Below, one piece after another: positions 54,929-64,000 of a DNA stretch of 64,000 bases. Source of the DNA: Rhodobacterales bacterium. Its GTDB lineage: Bacteria > Pseudomonadota > Alphaproteobacteria > Rhodobacterales > Rhodobacteraceae. Under the pieces are notes generated by a model. The model did no database searches. It was not told the origin of the DNA and was given only the letters and a program-made list of their open reading frames with translations. The position numbers and the translations under genes were made by a program. The DNA lies in the NCBI GenBank assembly GCA_009993005.1, contig JAACUH010000062.1:1-64000 (forward strand), given 5' to 3'. How positions within the stretch are numbered: position 1 is the first letter of the stretch; every line of letters begins with the position of its first letter.

Positions 54929-56071
54929 GTGGCACGATTCGACCGCTACATGCTGTCACAGCTGATGGTGCTGTTCGGCTTTTTCGCGCTGGTGCTGGTG
55001 ATGGTCTACTGGATCAACCGGGCCGTGGTGCTGTTTGACCAGTTGATCGCGGATGGCCAGTCGGCGGGTGTGTTTCTTGAATTCACGGCGCTGTCGCTGC
55101 CCAATATCATCCGCATCGTGCTGCCGCTCGCGGCCTTTGCGGCGAGCCTTTACGTCACCAACCGGATGACGGCGGAATCAGAATTGATCGTGGTGCAGGC
55201 GACCGGCTATTCGGCCTTTCGCCTCGCGCGGCCGGTGCTCGTCTTTGGGCTGATCGTCACGCTCCTGATGTCGGTGCTCACCCATGTCATCGCGCCGCTG
55301 AGCGCGGCGCGGCTGAACCTGCGGCAGGCCGAGATCGCGCAGAACGCCACCGCGCGGCTCTTGCGCGAGGGGCAGTTCCTTGCCCCCACCGACGGCATCA
55401 CCTTCTATATCCGCGAAATCTCGCCGCAGGGCGAATTGCGCGATATCTTTCTGTCCGACACCCGCTCTGCCCGCGACAGCGTGACCTATACCGCAGCCAG
55501 CGCCTATCTGCTGCGCGGCGAGAGCGGGCCGCAACTGGTGATGATCGACGGGCTGGCGCAGACGCTGCGGCGCGAGGGCAATAGCCTGATCACCACCCGC
55601 TTTGACGAACTGGCCTATGACATCGGCGCGATGGTGCGCCTGCCCGACACCACGCGGCGCAGCTCGCGCGAGCTGTCCACCCGCGAGCTGCTCTTTCCCA
55701 CGCCCGCCATCATCGCCGAGACGCGCAAATCCGAAGGCGCGCTGATCGTCGAGGGGCATGGCCGTTTCAGCGAGGCGATCCTCGCCACTGTGGCTGCGCT
55801 GATCGGCTTTGCCACGCTGCTGACGGGCGGGTTCAGCCGGTTTGGCGTCTGGAAACAGGTCGTCGGCGCGATCTTTCTGGTGATCGTGGTCAAGATGGTC
55901 GAGACGCTGTCGGTGGCGGTCGTGCGCGATGTGGCGCGGCTCTGGCCCGTCACCTACCTGCCTGCGCTGGTAGGCATCGGCATGATCTGGTTCCTGCTGT
56001 TCTGGGCGACACGGCCCTATCTGCTGCGCCGCCGTCCCCGGGCAGGCGCGGCCACCGGGGCTGCGGCATGA
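54929..56071 (+). CDS. lptF: LPS export ABC transporter permease LptF
   Basis: Inner-membrane component of 380 aa of the LptB2FG complex that extracts lipopolysaccharide for transport to the outer membrane. It starts with GTG (MARFDRYMLSQLMVLFG) with AAAGGA eight bases before. Six helices flank a periplasmic beta-jellyroll (about 130-270), as in the YjgP/YjgQ family. The stop overlaps the lptG start by four bases. LptB and LptC are not in this window. Confidence 0.95.
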   Translation: MARFDRYMLSQLMVLFGFFALVLVMVYWINRAVVLFDQLIADGQSAGVFLEFTALSLPNIIRIVLPLAAFAASLYVTNRMTAESELIVVQATGYSAFRLARPVLVFGLIVTLLMSVLTHVIAPLSAARLNLRQAEIAQNATARLLREGQFLAPTDGITFYIREISPQGELRDIFLSDTRSARDSVTYTAASAYLLRGESGPQLVMIDGLAQTLRREGNSLITTRFDELAYDIGAMVRLPDTTRRSSRELSTRELLFPTPAIIAETRKSEGALIVEGHGRFSEAILATVAALIGFATLLTGGFSRFGVWKQVVGAIFLVIVVKMVETLSVAVVRDVARLWPVTYLPALVGIGMIWFLLFWATRPYLLRRRPRAGAATGAAA

Positions 56072-57156
56072 TCCTGCACCGCTATTTCGCGCGGCGGTTC
56101 TTCGCCACCTTTCTGGGCGTGCTGTCCGTGTTCTTTGCCATGCTGGTGTTCATCGACCTGATCGATCAGGTGCGCCGCTTTGCCGGGGCGCCGCTGGCGC
56201 AGATCATCGGGCTGACGCTGCTCAACGTGCCGCAGGGCCTCTACCGGATCCTGCCGCTGATCATGATCATCGCGGCCATCGCGCTGTTTCTGGCGCTGGC
56301 GCGGTCGTCCGAGCTTGTGGTGACACGCGCCGCAGGCCGGTCGGCGCTGCGGGCGCTGCTGGCGCCTGTCGCCGTGGCGCTCGCCATCGGGGTCGTTTCG
56401 GTCGCCGTGATGAACCCGATCGTCGCCGCCACCTCCAAGGAATACGAGGCGCGGGCGGGGAACCTGTCGGGCCATGCCTCGGTGCTGTCGATCGCCAATG
56501 ACGGCTTGTGGTTGCGTCAGGGCAGCGACCGCAGCCAGACGGTGATCCGCGCCGGCCGGGCCAACCTCGACGGCACCGCCTTGCAGGATGTGAGCTTTAT
56601 CACCTTTGCGCCCGACGGCACGCCCGCGCGGCGGATCGAAGCGGCAGCGGCGCTGCTCACCCGCGGCGCCTGGGCGCTGACCGAGGCCAAGGTCTGGCCG
56701 CTTGCAGGCACCGACAACCCCGAGGCCATGGCCGAGCATCATGCGACCTTCGAAGTGCGCTCGACCCTGACGCCGGACCAGATCCGCGACAGTTTCGGCA
56801 CGCCCTCCTCGATCCCGATCTGGGAATTGCCCCGCTTTATCGAGCGGTTGCAGGCGGCCGGGTTTTCCGCGCGGCGTCATCAGGTCTTTTTGCAGATGGA
56901 ACTGGCGATGCCGGTGTTCCTTGTCGCCATGGTGCTGATCGCGGCGGGCTTTACCATGCGCCACCAGCGGGGCGGGCGCACCGGGATGATGGTGCTCGCG
57001 GCGGTGCTGCTCAGCTTTGGCCTGTATTTCCTGCGCAATTTCGCGCAGATCCTGGGCGAGAGCGGCCAGATCCCCGCCGCGCTGGCGGCCTGGGCACCGC
57101 CGCTGGCGGCCATCGGACTGTCGCTGGGTCTCCTGCTTCACCTCGAGGATGGCTGA
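56068..57156 (+). CDS. lptG: LPS export ABC transporter permease LptG
   Basis: Partner permease of LptF, 362 aa, with the same six-helix plus jellyroll plan; it begins MILHRYFARRFFATFLGVLS. The ATGA overlap with lptF and the one-base overlap (TGATG) with lptD show a translationally coupled operon. The dimer with LptF forms the lateral gate for lipopolysaccharide. Confidence 0.95.
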   Translation: MILHRYFARRFFATFLGVLSVFFAMLVFIDLIDQVRRFAGAPLAQIIGLTLLNVPQGLYRILPLIMIIAAIALFLALARSSELVVTRAAGRSALRALLAPVAVALAIGVVSVAVMNPIVAATSKEYEARAGNLSGHASVLSIANDGLWLRQGSDRSQTVIRAGRANLDGTALQDVSFITFAPDGTPARRIEAAAALLTRGAWALTEAKVWPLAGTDNPEAMAEHHATFEVRSTLTPDQIRDSFGTPSSIPIWELPRFIERLQAAGFSARRHQVFLQMELAMPVFLVAMVLIAAGFTMRHQRGGRTGMMVLAAVLLSFGLYFLRNFAQILGESGQIPAALAAWAPPLAAIGLSLGLLLHLEDG

Positions 57157-59282
57157 TGCGCGCCCTTCTGATGACCCTGTTTGCTCTGCTGCTGCTGCTG
57201 CCCACGCTTGCCCCGGCGCAGGGTGTCGCGACGCTGGTGGCCGACAGCCTCGAGGTCGCGCCCCCGGGGCCGAACGGCGCACGGCTGACGGCGGCGGGCA
57301 ATGTCGAGGTGTTCTATGATGGCACCCGGCTGACCGCCGCGGCCGTGAGCTATGACGCGGCCGCCGACCGGCTGACGATCACCGGCCCGATCCTGATCCG
57401 CGCCGCGGACGGCACGATCCTTGCCGCCGACAGCGCGTCGCTTGACCCGCGGTTGCAGAACGGGCTGTTGCGCGGGGCGCGGCTGGTGCTGGACCAGCAG
57501 TTGCAACTGGCCGCCAACCGGATCGACCGGGTCGAGGGGCGCTACAGCCAATTGAGCCAGGTCGCCGCGACCTCCTGCCATGTCTGCGCCGGCCGTCCGC
57601 CGCTGTGGGAGATCCGCGCGCGGCGCGTGGTGCATGACAGCGTCGCGCAGCAGCTTTATTTCGACAATGCCACGTTGCGCGTGGCGGGCGTGCCGGTGCT
57701 CTGGGTGCCGCAGATGCGCCTGCCCGACCCGACGCTGACCCGCGCGACGGGCCTGCTGATCCCGCGCGTCCGCACCACCGACCAGCTTGGCCTCGGGGTC
57801 AAGCTGCCCTATTTCATCCGTCTGGGCGACCACCGCGACCTGACGCTGACGCCCTATGTCTCGCCCGCCACCCGCACGATCGAGGCGCGCTACCGGCAGG
57901 CCTTTGCCAATGGCGACATCATTCTGCGCGGGGCCCTGACGCGCGACAGCATCCGCCCGGGCGGTGAGCGCAGCTATGTCTTTGCCGAGGGCGCGTTTGA
58001 CCTCGGCCGCGATTTCCGGCTCGACTTTGCCACCGAAACGGCGAGCGACCCCGCCTATCTGCTCGACTACGGCTATTCGGACAAGGACCGGCTGACCTCC
58101 TCGGTCCTGCTGACGCGGGTGCGCGCGGATGACCTGCTGATGGCGCGGATCGCGGGCTATGACAGCCTGCGCGCCGGCGAGACGGACGCGACGCTGCCGC
58201 CGCTGCTCGCCGAGGTCGCCTATGAACGGCGGTTCTACCCCGAGCGGCCGGGCGGCACGCTCGATCTGCGGGTGGATGGCGATGCCTTCTGGCGGACGGT
58301 CGATACGCCGGGCGATGCTGGCCGCGACTTGGGGCGGCTGGGGCTCGGGGCTGTCTGGCGGCGCGACTGGGTGACGGGGCCGGGCATTCTGGTGGGGCTG
58401 CGCGCGGGGGTCGGGCTCGACAGTTTCGTGGTCGCTGACGACCCGACCTATGCGCGCCAGAGCCTGCGCCTGCGCCCGGCCACCAGCGTCACCCTGCGGT
58501 GGCCGCTGATGCGGCAGTTTCCGGGCGGTGCCACGCATGTCATCGAGCCGCAGGTCGCACTCGGCTGGGCCGCGGTCCGGGGCGCGCGCCTGCCCAACGA
58601 GGATTCGGCGCTGATCGAGTTCGATGAGGCCAATCTGCTGTCGCTGTCCTATTTCCCCGGTCAGGATGCCGCCTCACAGGGCTGGCGCGCGGCGGCCGGG
58701 CTGCGCTGGACGCGGATGGGGCCGCAGGGCGCCTATGGCACGCTGACGCTGGGGCGGGTCTTTGCCGCAGAGGCCGAAAGCGGCTTTTCCGCCGCCTCGG
58801 GCCTTGACGGAACCACGTCGGACTGGCTCATCGCGGGGCAGATCGACCTGCCGGGCGGCTTTGCCCTGCGCGCGCGCAGCCTGTTCGATGACGGGCTCGA
58901 TTTCGGCAAGACCGATGCCCGGCTCGCCTGGGCCAATGACCGGCTGACGCTCGGGGCGGCCTATGTCTGGCTGCCCGCCGACGCGGACGAGGCGCGCGGC
59001 GCACCGATCTCGGAATGGACGCTCGACGCGGCCTATGCGATCGACACCCGATGGAAGATCAGCGCGGATGGCCGCTATGACATCGTGGCTGACCGGCCGG
59101 CCCGTGCGGGGATCGGCCTGGGCTGGCGCAGTGAATGCGTGACGGTGGACCTTTCGATCGGGCGCCGCTACACCTCGAGCACGGTGGTGGAGCCTTCGAC
59201 GGACTTCGATCTGGCGGTCAACCTCACCGGGTTTTCGGCCGGGCGCGCGTCGCGGGCGCAACCGGGCTCTTGCCGCAACTGA
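57156..59282 (+). CDS. lptD: LPS assembly outer membrane protein LptD
   Basis: Outer-membrane beta-barrel of 708 aa that inserts lipopolysaccharide into the outer leaflet. A signal peptide (1-22, ending APAQG) precedes an LptA-like jellyroll domain (about 25-140) and the barrel. Cysteines that may form the structural disulfides are in ATSCHVC (about 140) and near the C terminus (SECVTVDL and the final SCRN). It is encoded directly after lptG, and a SurA-like chaperone gene follows, which fits assembly of LptD by SurA. Confidence 0.95.
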   Translation: MRALLMTLFALLLLLPTLAPAQGVATLVADSLEVAPPGPNGARLTAAGNVEVFYDGTRLTAAAVSYDAAADRLTITGPILIRAADGTILAADSASLDPRLQNGLLRGARLVLDQQLQLAANRIDRVEGRYSQLSQVAATSCHVCAGRPPLWEIRARRVVHDSVAQQLYFDNATLRVAGVPVLWVPQMRLPDPTLTRATGLLIPRVRTTDQLGLGVKLPYFIRLGDHRDLTLTPYVSPATRTIEARYRQAFANGDIILRGALTRDSIRPGGERSYVFAEGAFDLGRDFRLDFATETASDPAYLLDYGYSDKDRLTSSVLLTRVRADDLLMARIAGYDSLRAGETDATLPPLLAEVAYERRFYPERPGGTLDLRVDGDAFWRTVDTPGDAGRDLGRLGLGAVWRRDWVTGPGILVGLRAGVGLDSFVVADDPTYARQSLRLRPATSVTLRWPLMRQFPGGATHVIEPQVALGWAAVRGARLPNEDSALIEFDEANLLSLSYFPGQDAASQGWRAAAGLRWTRMGPQGAYGTLTLGRVFAAEAESGFSAASGLDGTTSDWLIAGQIDLPGGFALRARSLFDDGLDFGKTDARLAWANDRLTLGAAYVWLPADADEARGAPISEWTLDAAYAIDTRWKISADGRYDIVADRPARAGIGLGWRSECVTVDLSIGRRYTSSTVVEPSTDFDLAVNLTGFSAGRASRAQPGSCRN

Positions 59283-59325
59283 GGGTGGCGGGCAAAATGG
59301 GATCAGGACGGGGAACCAGGGCAGG

Positions 59326-60552
59326 ATGCGACCAATGAGACCAATCGCCAAGCGGATCGTGCTGATCCTGGGCCTTGCCTGTGCCCCGTTTGTTGCCGCG
59401 GCACAGGGCATGTTCTCGCCCGTGGTCACGGTCAATGACAGTGCCATCACCCGCTACGAGATCGACCAGCGCGTGGCGCTGCTGGGGGTTTTCCGCACGC
59501 CGGGCGACCTGCCCAGGCTGGCGCTGGAACAGCTGATCGACGACCGGCTCAAGCTTCAGGAGCTCGATCGCGCCGGGCTGCGGCTGACCGACGAAGGGCT
59601 GCTCACCGCGATGCAGGATTTCGCCGGGCGCGCGAACCTGTCGCTCGAGCAATTCGTGGCGGTGCTCAATCAGAACGGCATCGAGGAGGCCACGCTGCGC
59701 GATTTCGTGCGCGCCGGGGTCAGCTGGCGCGACTTTGTCCGCTCGCGCTTTGGCAGCCGCACCGAGGTGACCGAAGCCGAGGTCGATCTGGCGCTGGGTC
59801 AGGCGGGCAGCGGGGCGAGCGGGCTCGAGGTGCTGCTGTCCGAGATCATCATCCCCGCGCCGCCGCCGCAGGCCGCGCAGGCACTGGCCACCGCGACGCG
59901 GATTTCGCAGCTCACCTCCACCGCCGCCTTCGAGGCCGAGGCGCGGCGGGTGTCGGCCCTGCCCTCGCGGGCCAATGGCGGGCGGCTCGATTGGGTGCCT
60001 GTGGGCAACTTTCCCGCCGGGTTGCGCCCGTTGCTGCTGGCGCTGGCACCGGGTCAGGTGACCGCGCCGATCCCGATCGAGAACGGTGTGGCGCTGTTCC
60101 AGATGCGCGGCGTCCGCGAGGTGCCGCGCGCGACCGTGGCGCCGGCGCTGATCGACTATGCAGCCTTCCTTATCGCGGGCGGGCTGTCCGAGAGCGCGCT
60201 GCGCGAGGCCACCGCGCTGGCCGCCCGGGTTGACACCTGCGACGACCTTTATGGCGAGGCCCATGGCCTGCCGGTCGAGGTGCTCGAGCGCGTGAACCTG
60301 CCGCCCGAGCAGATCCCGCAGGATGTCGCGATGGAACTGGCCAAGCTCGACCCCGGCGAGGTGTCCCATGTCCTGACCCGCGCGAACGGCGCGACGCTGG
60401 TGTTCCTGATGATGTGTGGCCGCACGCCGGTGGCGGCCGAGGGTGTGGACCGCGAGGCGGTGCGCGCCGAGCTGCGCAGCCAGCGGCTGGCCGGCTATGC
60501 CGATGCGCTGCTGGCCGACCTGCGCGCGGCCGCCGTCATCACCCGGCCGTGA
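59326..60552 (+). CDS. surA: SurA-like periplasmic peptidyl-prolyl isomerase
   Basis: Periplasmic chaperone of 408 aa. The signal peptide covers about 1-26. A SurA N-terminal domain follows (VVTVNDSAITRYEIDQRVALL, LIDDRLKLQE). One parvulin-type PPIC domain lies at about 165-275 (LLSEIIIPAPPP, GGRLDWVPVGNFP); the second domain region is degenerate. SurA escorts outer-membrane proteins, LptD in particular, which is encoded just upstream. A second ATG three codons later is also possible as start. Confidence 0.9.
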   Translation: MRPMRPIAKRIVLILGLACAPFVAAAQGMFSPVVTVNDSAITRYEIDQRVALLGVFRTPGDLPRLALEQLIDDRLKLQELDRAGLRLTDEGLLTAMQDFAGRANLSLEQFVAVLNQNGIEEATLRDFVRAGVSWRDFVRSRFGSRTEVTEAEVDLALGQAGSGASGLEVLLSEIIIPAPPPQAAQALATATRISQLTSTAAFEAEARRVSALPSRANGGRLDWVPVGNFPAGLRPLLLALAPGQVTAPIPIENGVALFQMRGVREVPRATVAPALIDYAAFLIAGGLSESALREATALAARVDTCDDLYGEAHGLPVEVLERVNLPPEQIPQDVAMELAKLDPGEVSHVLTRANGATLVFLMMCGRTPVAAEGVDREAVRAELRSQRLAGYADALLADLRAAAVITRP

Positions 60553-60559
60553 CAGGCGC

Positions 60560-61528
60560 ATGGTGATTGCGGTCAGTTGCGGCGAGCCTGCGGGCATCGG
60601 CCCCGAGGTCGCGGCCAGGGCCTGGGCGCTCCTGCGCGGCAGCCTGCCCTTTGTCTGGATCGGCGACCCGGCGCATCTGCCGGCCGGCACGCCCTGTGTC
60701 AGGGTGGCCGACCCGGCCGAAGCGCGGGATGTGGCGGCAGAGGCCCTGCCGGTGCTGGCGCGCGATTTCGGCCCGGCTGCGGTGCCGGGGCGGCCTGACC
60801 CCGCCCATGCCCGCCATGTAATCGAGGCGATTGCGACCGGTGTGGACCTCGTGACGCGCGGTGCGGCGCGCGCGCTCTGCACCGCGCCGATCAACAAGGC
60901 AGCGCTCAAGACGGGCGCGGGTTTCGCCTTTCCGGGCCATACCGAATACCTCGCGCATCTGGCGGGGGGCTGTGACGTGGTGATGATGCTCGCCTGCGAC
61001 AGCCTGCGCGTGGTGCCTGCCACGATCCACATCCCGCTGGCCGAGGTGCCGACAACCCTCACGCCGGACCTGCTGCACCGGACCATCGCCATCACGCGGG
61101 CCGCGCTGATGCGCGACTTTGGCCTGCCTGCCCCGCGCATCGCCGTGGCGGGGCTGAACCCGCATGCCGGCGAAGGCGGCGCGATGGGGCGCGAGGAGAT
61201 CGCCTTTGTCGCCGCGGTGGTCGAGGGGTTTCGCGCCGAGGGTTGCGACATCACCGGCCCCCTGCCCGCCGACACGATGTTCCACCCGGCCGCCCGGGCG
61301 CGCTATGACGCGGCGGTCTGCATGTATCACGACCAGGCGCTGATCCCGATCAAGACCATCGACTTTGCCGGGGGGGTGAACGTGACGCTGGGTCTGCCCT
61401 TTGTGCGCACATCGCCGGACCATGGCACCGCCTTTGACATTGCGGGGCGCGGGCTGGCGGATGCGACCTCGATGGTGGCGGCATTGCGCATGGCAGACTC
61501 CATGGCGGCCGCGCGGGCAGCGCCGTGA
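60560..61528 (+). CDS. pdxA: 4-hydroxythreonine-4-phosphate dehydrogenase
   Basis: Enzyme of 322 aa in pyridoxal 5'-phosphate synthesis (DXP-dependent route). Family segments are the N terminus [39 protein letters not shown] with a metal histidine, the [14 protein letters not shown] segment, and [11 protein letters not shown] with the second metal histidine. It starts seven bases after the surA-like stop. Its stop codon lies at the start of a copy of the GAGTATTTTTGGCACAGAGA repeat. Confidence 0.95.
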   Translation: MVIAVSCGEPAGIGPEVAARAWALLRGSLPFVWIGDPAHLPAGTPCVRVADPAEARDVAAEALPVLARDFGPAAVPGRPDPAHARHVIEAIATGVDLVTRGAARALCTAPINKAALKTGAGFAFPGHTEYLAHLAGGCDVVMMLACDSLRVVPATIHIPLAEVPTTLTPDLLHRTIAITRAALMRDFGLPAPRIAVAGLNPHAGEGGAMGREEIAFVAAVVEGFRAEGCDITGPLPADTMFHPAARARYDAAVCMYHDQALIPIKTIDFAGGVNVTLGLPFVRTSPDHGTAFDIAGRGLADATSMVAALRMADSMAAARAAP

Positions 61529-61548
61529 GTATTTTTGGCACAGAGAAG
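61526..61548. repeat. Solo copy of the inverted-repeat arm at the pdxA stop codon
   Basis: GAGTATTTTTGGCACAGAGA (61527-61546) plus AG is identical to the corresponding part of the left arm at 43229-43261. The preceding T completes the pdxA stop codon TGA (61526-61528), so the repeat supplies two of its three bases. Confidence 0.8.
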
Positions 61549-61562
61549 CCGAGGGCAGAGGG

Positions 61563-62414
61563 ATGAGCGGGATCGACAGCCTGCCGCCCCTGCGCGAGGT
61601 GATCGCCACGCATGGGATTGCCGCGAAAAAGGCGTTGGGGCAGAACTTTCTGCTCGACCTCAACCTCACTGCGCGGATCGCGCGGGCGGCGGGCAAGCTG
61701 GCGGAATGTGATGTGCTCGAGATCGGTCCGGGGCCCGGGGGGCTCACGCGCGGGCTTTTGGCCGAGGGGGCGCGGCATGTGCTCGCCATCGAGAAGGACC
61801 CGCGCTGCCTGCCCGCGCTGGGCGAGATCGCGGCGGCCTATCCCGGGCGGCTGACCGTGATCGAGGGGGACGCGCTGGCGGTCGATCCGCTGGCGCATCT
61901 GACGCCGCCGATCCGGGTGTCGGCCAACCTGCCCTACAATATCGGGACGGAGTTGCTGGTGCGCTGGCTGACGCCGCCGGACTGGCCGCCATTCTGGACC
62001 TCGCTCACGCTGATGTTCCAGCGCGAGGTGGCGCAGCGGATCGTGGCGCAGCCGGGTGACGACGCCTATGGGCGGCTCGCGATCCTTGCGCAATGGCGCT
62101 GCGAGGCGCGCATCGTCCTGGACCTGCCGCCGCAGGCCTTTTCGCCGCCGCCCAAGGTGTCGTCGAGTGTGGTGCATCTGGTGGCGCTGCCCGAACCCCG
62201 CTATCCCGCGCGTCCGGCGACGCTGGGCCGGATCGTGGCGGCGGGGTTCAACCAGCGGCGCAAGATGCTGCGGGCGAGCCTGAGGGGCGTCGCGCCGGAG
62301 ATCGAGGCACATCTGCGTGCGGTCGGCATTCCGCCGACAGAGCGCGCCGAGCAGGTCAGCATCGAAGCCTTCTGCGCGCTGGCGCGGTCGATCGACGGCG
62401 CGGCCGCGGGCTGA
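61563..62414 (+). CDS. rsmA: 16S rRNA dimethyladenosine transferase
   Basis: Methyltransferase of 283 aa (KsgA) that dimethylates two adjacent adenosines near the 3' end of 16S rRNA. The motif [11 protein letters not shown] near the N terminus, the AdoMet-binding [14 protein letters not shown], and the active-site [12 protein letters not shown] (NLPY) are present. Length fits the family. It lies 34 bases after pdxA, the usual surA-pdxA-rsmA order. Confidence 0.96.
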   Translation: MSGIDSLPPLREVIATHGIAAKKALGQNFLLDLNLTARIARAAGKLAECDVLEIGPGPGGLTRGLLAEGARHVLAIEKDPRCLPALGEIAAAYPGRLTVIEGDALAVDPLAHLTPPIRVSANLPYNIGTELLVRWLTPPDWPPFWTSLTLMFQREVAQRIVAQPGDDAYGRLAILAQWRCEARIVLDLPPQAFSPPPKVSSSVVHLVALPEPRYPARPATLGRIVAAGFNQRRKMLRASLRGVAPEIEAHLRAVGIPPTERAEQVSIEAFCALARSIDGAAAG

Positions 62415-62420
62415 AACGGC

Positions 62421-62445
62421 GACCCCGGCCGCAGGGGCCGGGGTC
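62421..62445. terminator. Hairpin between convergent rsmA and DUF4167 genes
   Basis: Stem GACCCCGGCC / GGCCGGGGTC (62421-62430 with 62436-62445), loop GCAGG. It is perfect over 10 bp. No long T run follows on either strand. Confidence 0.7.
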
Positions 62446-62455
62446 AATGGTCAGG

Positions 62456-63262
62456 TCATTCGGCAGCTTCGGCCGGGCCCTCGGCGGCTGCCGCGGGCTT
62501 GGCGCGCGGCTTGCGCGGGCGCGGCGCGCGCGGCTTGTCCTCTGCGGGCGCGGGTGCGTCCTGCAACTGGGCCACGATGGCGGCGGGAGATTCAAAGCGC
62601 AACGGCGCAGCCTCGGCCGCGTCGGGATCGGTCGCCGTGTGGCGCGGGCCGCGGTCGGGGCGCGCGGGACGCTCCCGGCGCTCGGGCCGGGCGGCGCGGG
62701 CGCGGGCCTCGGGTGTCTCGACAAGACCGCTGTCGGAGGGGGTCTCGGCATCGTCGATCATGCCGATCAGATCGGGCTGCGGGGACATGCCGGGATCGGC
62801 GGCGATCTCTTCCTGCGCACGCAGGCGGGCCGCGCGTTCGCGGTCACGTTCGGACTGGCGTTCACGTTCGGCCTGGCGGTCGCGGTCGGGCTGGTTGCCG
62901 TTGTTGCCGTTGTTGTTGCCGTTATTGTTGTTCTGGCGTTCCATCTGGCGGTCGCGTTCGGCCTGACGGTCGCGGTTGAACTGTTCCTGCTCTTCGCGGG
63001 CGCGGTCCACCTCGCGCATCGCCTCGGCGAGCATCCGCGTGTAATGCTCGGCGTGCTGCGAGAAATTCTCGGCATTCACCCGGTCATTGGACAGTTGCGC
63101 GTCGCGGTGAAGCTGGGTGTATTTCTCGATGATCTGCTGGGGCGTGCCACGCACCTTGCCATCGGGGCCCGAACTGTCGAACACACGGTTGATGATATTG
63201 CCGCCCGAGGGACGGATCTGGCGGTTCTTGTTGCCCCGCGAACGTGACTTGGATGATCTCAT
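62456..63262 (-). CDS. DUF4167 domain protein
   Basis: Protein of 268 aa. The conserved DUF4167 segment is at the N terminus (NRQIRPSGGNIINRVFDSSGP, then KVRGTPQQIIEKYTQLHRDA, and residues to about 100). A highly charged RDRQAERDRQ-type region interrupted by an Asn/Gly run (about 115-130) and a Pro/Ala/Lys-rich tail follow; both look disordered. The start at MRSSKSRSRGNKN fits the family; the frame is open for 80 more codons upstream without resemblance. The basic N terminus suggests RNA or ribosome association, but the function is unknown. prmC lies upstream on the same strand. Confidence 0.9.
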   Translation of the reverse strand: MRSSKSRSRGNKNRQIRPSGGNIINRVFDSSGPDGKVRGTPQQIIEKYTQLHRDAQLSNDRVNAENFSQHAEHYTRMLAEAMREVDRAREEQEQFNRDRQAERDRQMERQNNNNGNNNGNNGNQPDRDRQAERERQSERDRERAARLRAQEEIAADPGMSPQPDLIGMIDDAETPSDSGLVETPEARARAARPERRERPARPDRGPRHTATDPDAAEAAPLRFESPAAIVAQLQDAPAPAEDKPRAPRPRKPRAKPAAAAEGPAEAAE

Positions 63263-63483
63263 GTGGTTCTTCGTGTCCAGCAATGGGTTCTGGTTGCGCT
63301 TGGGGCCACTGCGCGCTTCTTGCGCGACCTGAACTATGGATGCCCTGCGATGATCTGGCGACGTATCGGCGCGGAGGGTGGTCACCCTCTCCATCGACGA
63401 TAGAGGTGAGTAAGCACGCTCAGGGCGCGAGGGCAAGCATATTCTGTGATTGGCGCGTCGCAGGCCCGTGTTTTGCGGGTCTG

Positions 63484-64000
63484 TCAGGCCGTCTTGTCCC
63501 AATGGCAGACGATCACGCGGTCGCGTCCGTCGAGATCGGCAATCACGGCGACAGCCCCGAACCCCGCGGCGCGGGCGAATGTGGTGACGGCGGCCGCCTG
63601 GGTCGGGCCGATCTCGACGATCAGCCGTCCGCCCGGGCGCAGAAAGGGCGGCGCGCAGGACATGATCCGACGATAGGCGCCCAGCCCGTCGCCTTCGTCG
63701 GTCAGCGCTAGTCGCGGCTCCCAGTCGCGGACCTCGGGGGCGAGGGACAGCATTTCGTCCTGCGCGATATAGGGCGGGTTCGCGACGATCAGGTCATAGA
63801 GCTCTGCCACCTCGGCCGTCCAGTCGGACACGCGCAGGGCGGCCCGCGCGTCGAGCCCCAGCGCGCGGGCGTTGCGCAGCGCGACGCGGCAGGCGGCGGC
63901 CGAGAGATCCACGCCGAGGCCCCGCGCCGCGGGGTTTTCGGCCAGGAGCGTGAGCAGGATGCAGCCCGACCCGGTGCCGAGGTCGAGCACATCGGCAAAG
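63484..64000 (-). CDS. prmC: Release factor glutamine methyltransferase, 3' part
   Basis: C-terminal part (about 172 codons) of the enzyme that methylates the GGQ glutamine of release factors. The AdoMet motif DLGTGSGCILLTLL and the active-site NPPYIAQDE are visible. The gene continues beyond the right edge of the window, so the N-terminal helical domain is not seen. Its substrate gene prfB is also in this window, though far away. The gap to the DUF4167 gene (about 220 bases) probably holds that gene's promoter. Confidence 0.95.
   Translation of the reverse strand, partial: FADVLDLGTGSGCILLTLLAENPAARGLGVDLSAAACRVALRNARALGLDARAALRVSDWTAEVAELYDLIVANPPYIAQDEMLSLAPEVRDWEPRLALTDEGDGLGAYRRIMSCAPPFLRPGGRLIVEIGPTQAAAVTTFARAAGFGAVAVIADLDGRDRVIVCHWDKTA

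Noticed and set aside
57156-62414. A novel operon around lptD
   Set aside because: The order lptF-lptG-lptD-surA-pdxA-rsmA joins two arrangements already well known in proteobacteria.

Overview
The window is a GC-rich, gene-dense piece of bacterial chromosome that looks like core genome of an alphaproteobacterium of the Rhodobacteraceae (Rhodobacter/Paracoccus/roseobacter type). Several things point there: a Shemin-type 5-aminolevulinate synthase (hemA) with an FNR-type box (TTGAT-N4-ATCAA) in its divergent promoter region; a direct-repeat LexA box of the alphaproteobacterial form (GAAC-N7-GAAC) upstream of uvrA; an unshifted prfB; the prmC-DUF4167 pair; and the tkt / small membrane protein / gap order. 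I see no rRNA, prophage, insertion sequence, plasmid gene, CRISPR array, toxin-antitoxin, restriction or secondary-metabolite locus. I did not find an obviously new multi-gene system. The noteworthy points are gene decay, tandem repeats inside genes, regulatory sites and a dispersed intergenic repeat family.

Layout. 1-3.9 kb: a structured non-coding leader, tkt, a 47-aa membrane protein, gap (with a LacI-type palindrome in front) and a DUF1127-like small protein. 4-6.8 kb: a membrane diguanylate cyclase, coaD, a CBS-pair protein and a LysR regulator. 6.9-11.3 kb: valine degradation locus, with mmsA, an unknown gene, an internally deleted acyl-CoA dehydrogenase remnant, 3-hydroxyisobutyryl-CoA hydrolase and mmsB. 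11.4-15 kb: a DUF2892 protein, uvrA (LexA box) and a rhodanese. 15.1-21.5 kb: a secreted VWA protein with five tandem repeats, lpdA, a PAS-GAF-GGDEF protein and a DUF924 protein.

21.5-30.8 kb: an MFS transporter, queA overlapping a giant AsmA/YhdP-like envelope protein, bcp, a DUF455 ferritin-like protein, and an M23 peptidase overlapping a bactofilin. 30.9-36.8 kb: DUF2189, prfB, a class A PBP (mrcA) and an AmiC-type amidase. 37-43.6 kb: a DsbA-like protein, ispG with a repeat-built tail, a RodZ-like protein, hemA, an M20 peptidase and a small membrane protein. 43.6-45.1 kb: tRNA-Asp x2, tRNA-Val(TAC), a histidine phosphatase, tRNA-Val(CAC) and an HU variant.

45.3-54.8 kb: lon, an unknown membrane protein, ndk, an ABC-F ATPase, a MarC-like protein, a retropepsin-like protease, holC and pepA. 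54.9-62.4 kb: a tight plus-strand run lptF-lptG-lptD-surA-like-pdxA-rsmA for LPS export, outer-membrane protein folding, vitamin B6 synthesis and rRNA methylation. 62.4-64 kb: the DUF4167 gene and the 3' part of prmC, cut by the window edge.

Much of the window concerns the cell envelope: LPS transport, peptidoglycan synthesis and hydrolysis, a bactofilin, RodZ-like and AsmA-like proteins. No gap between genes exceeds 300 bases; the largest is the 286 bases in front of tkt. Start codons were chosen from ribosome-binding sites and family alignment recalled from knowledge; no database search was run.
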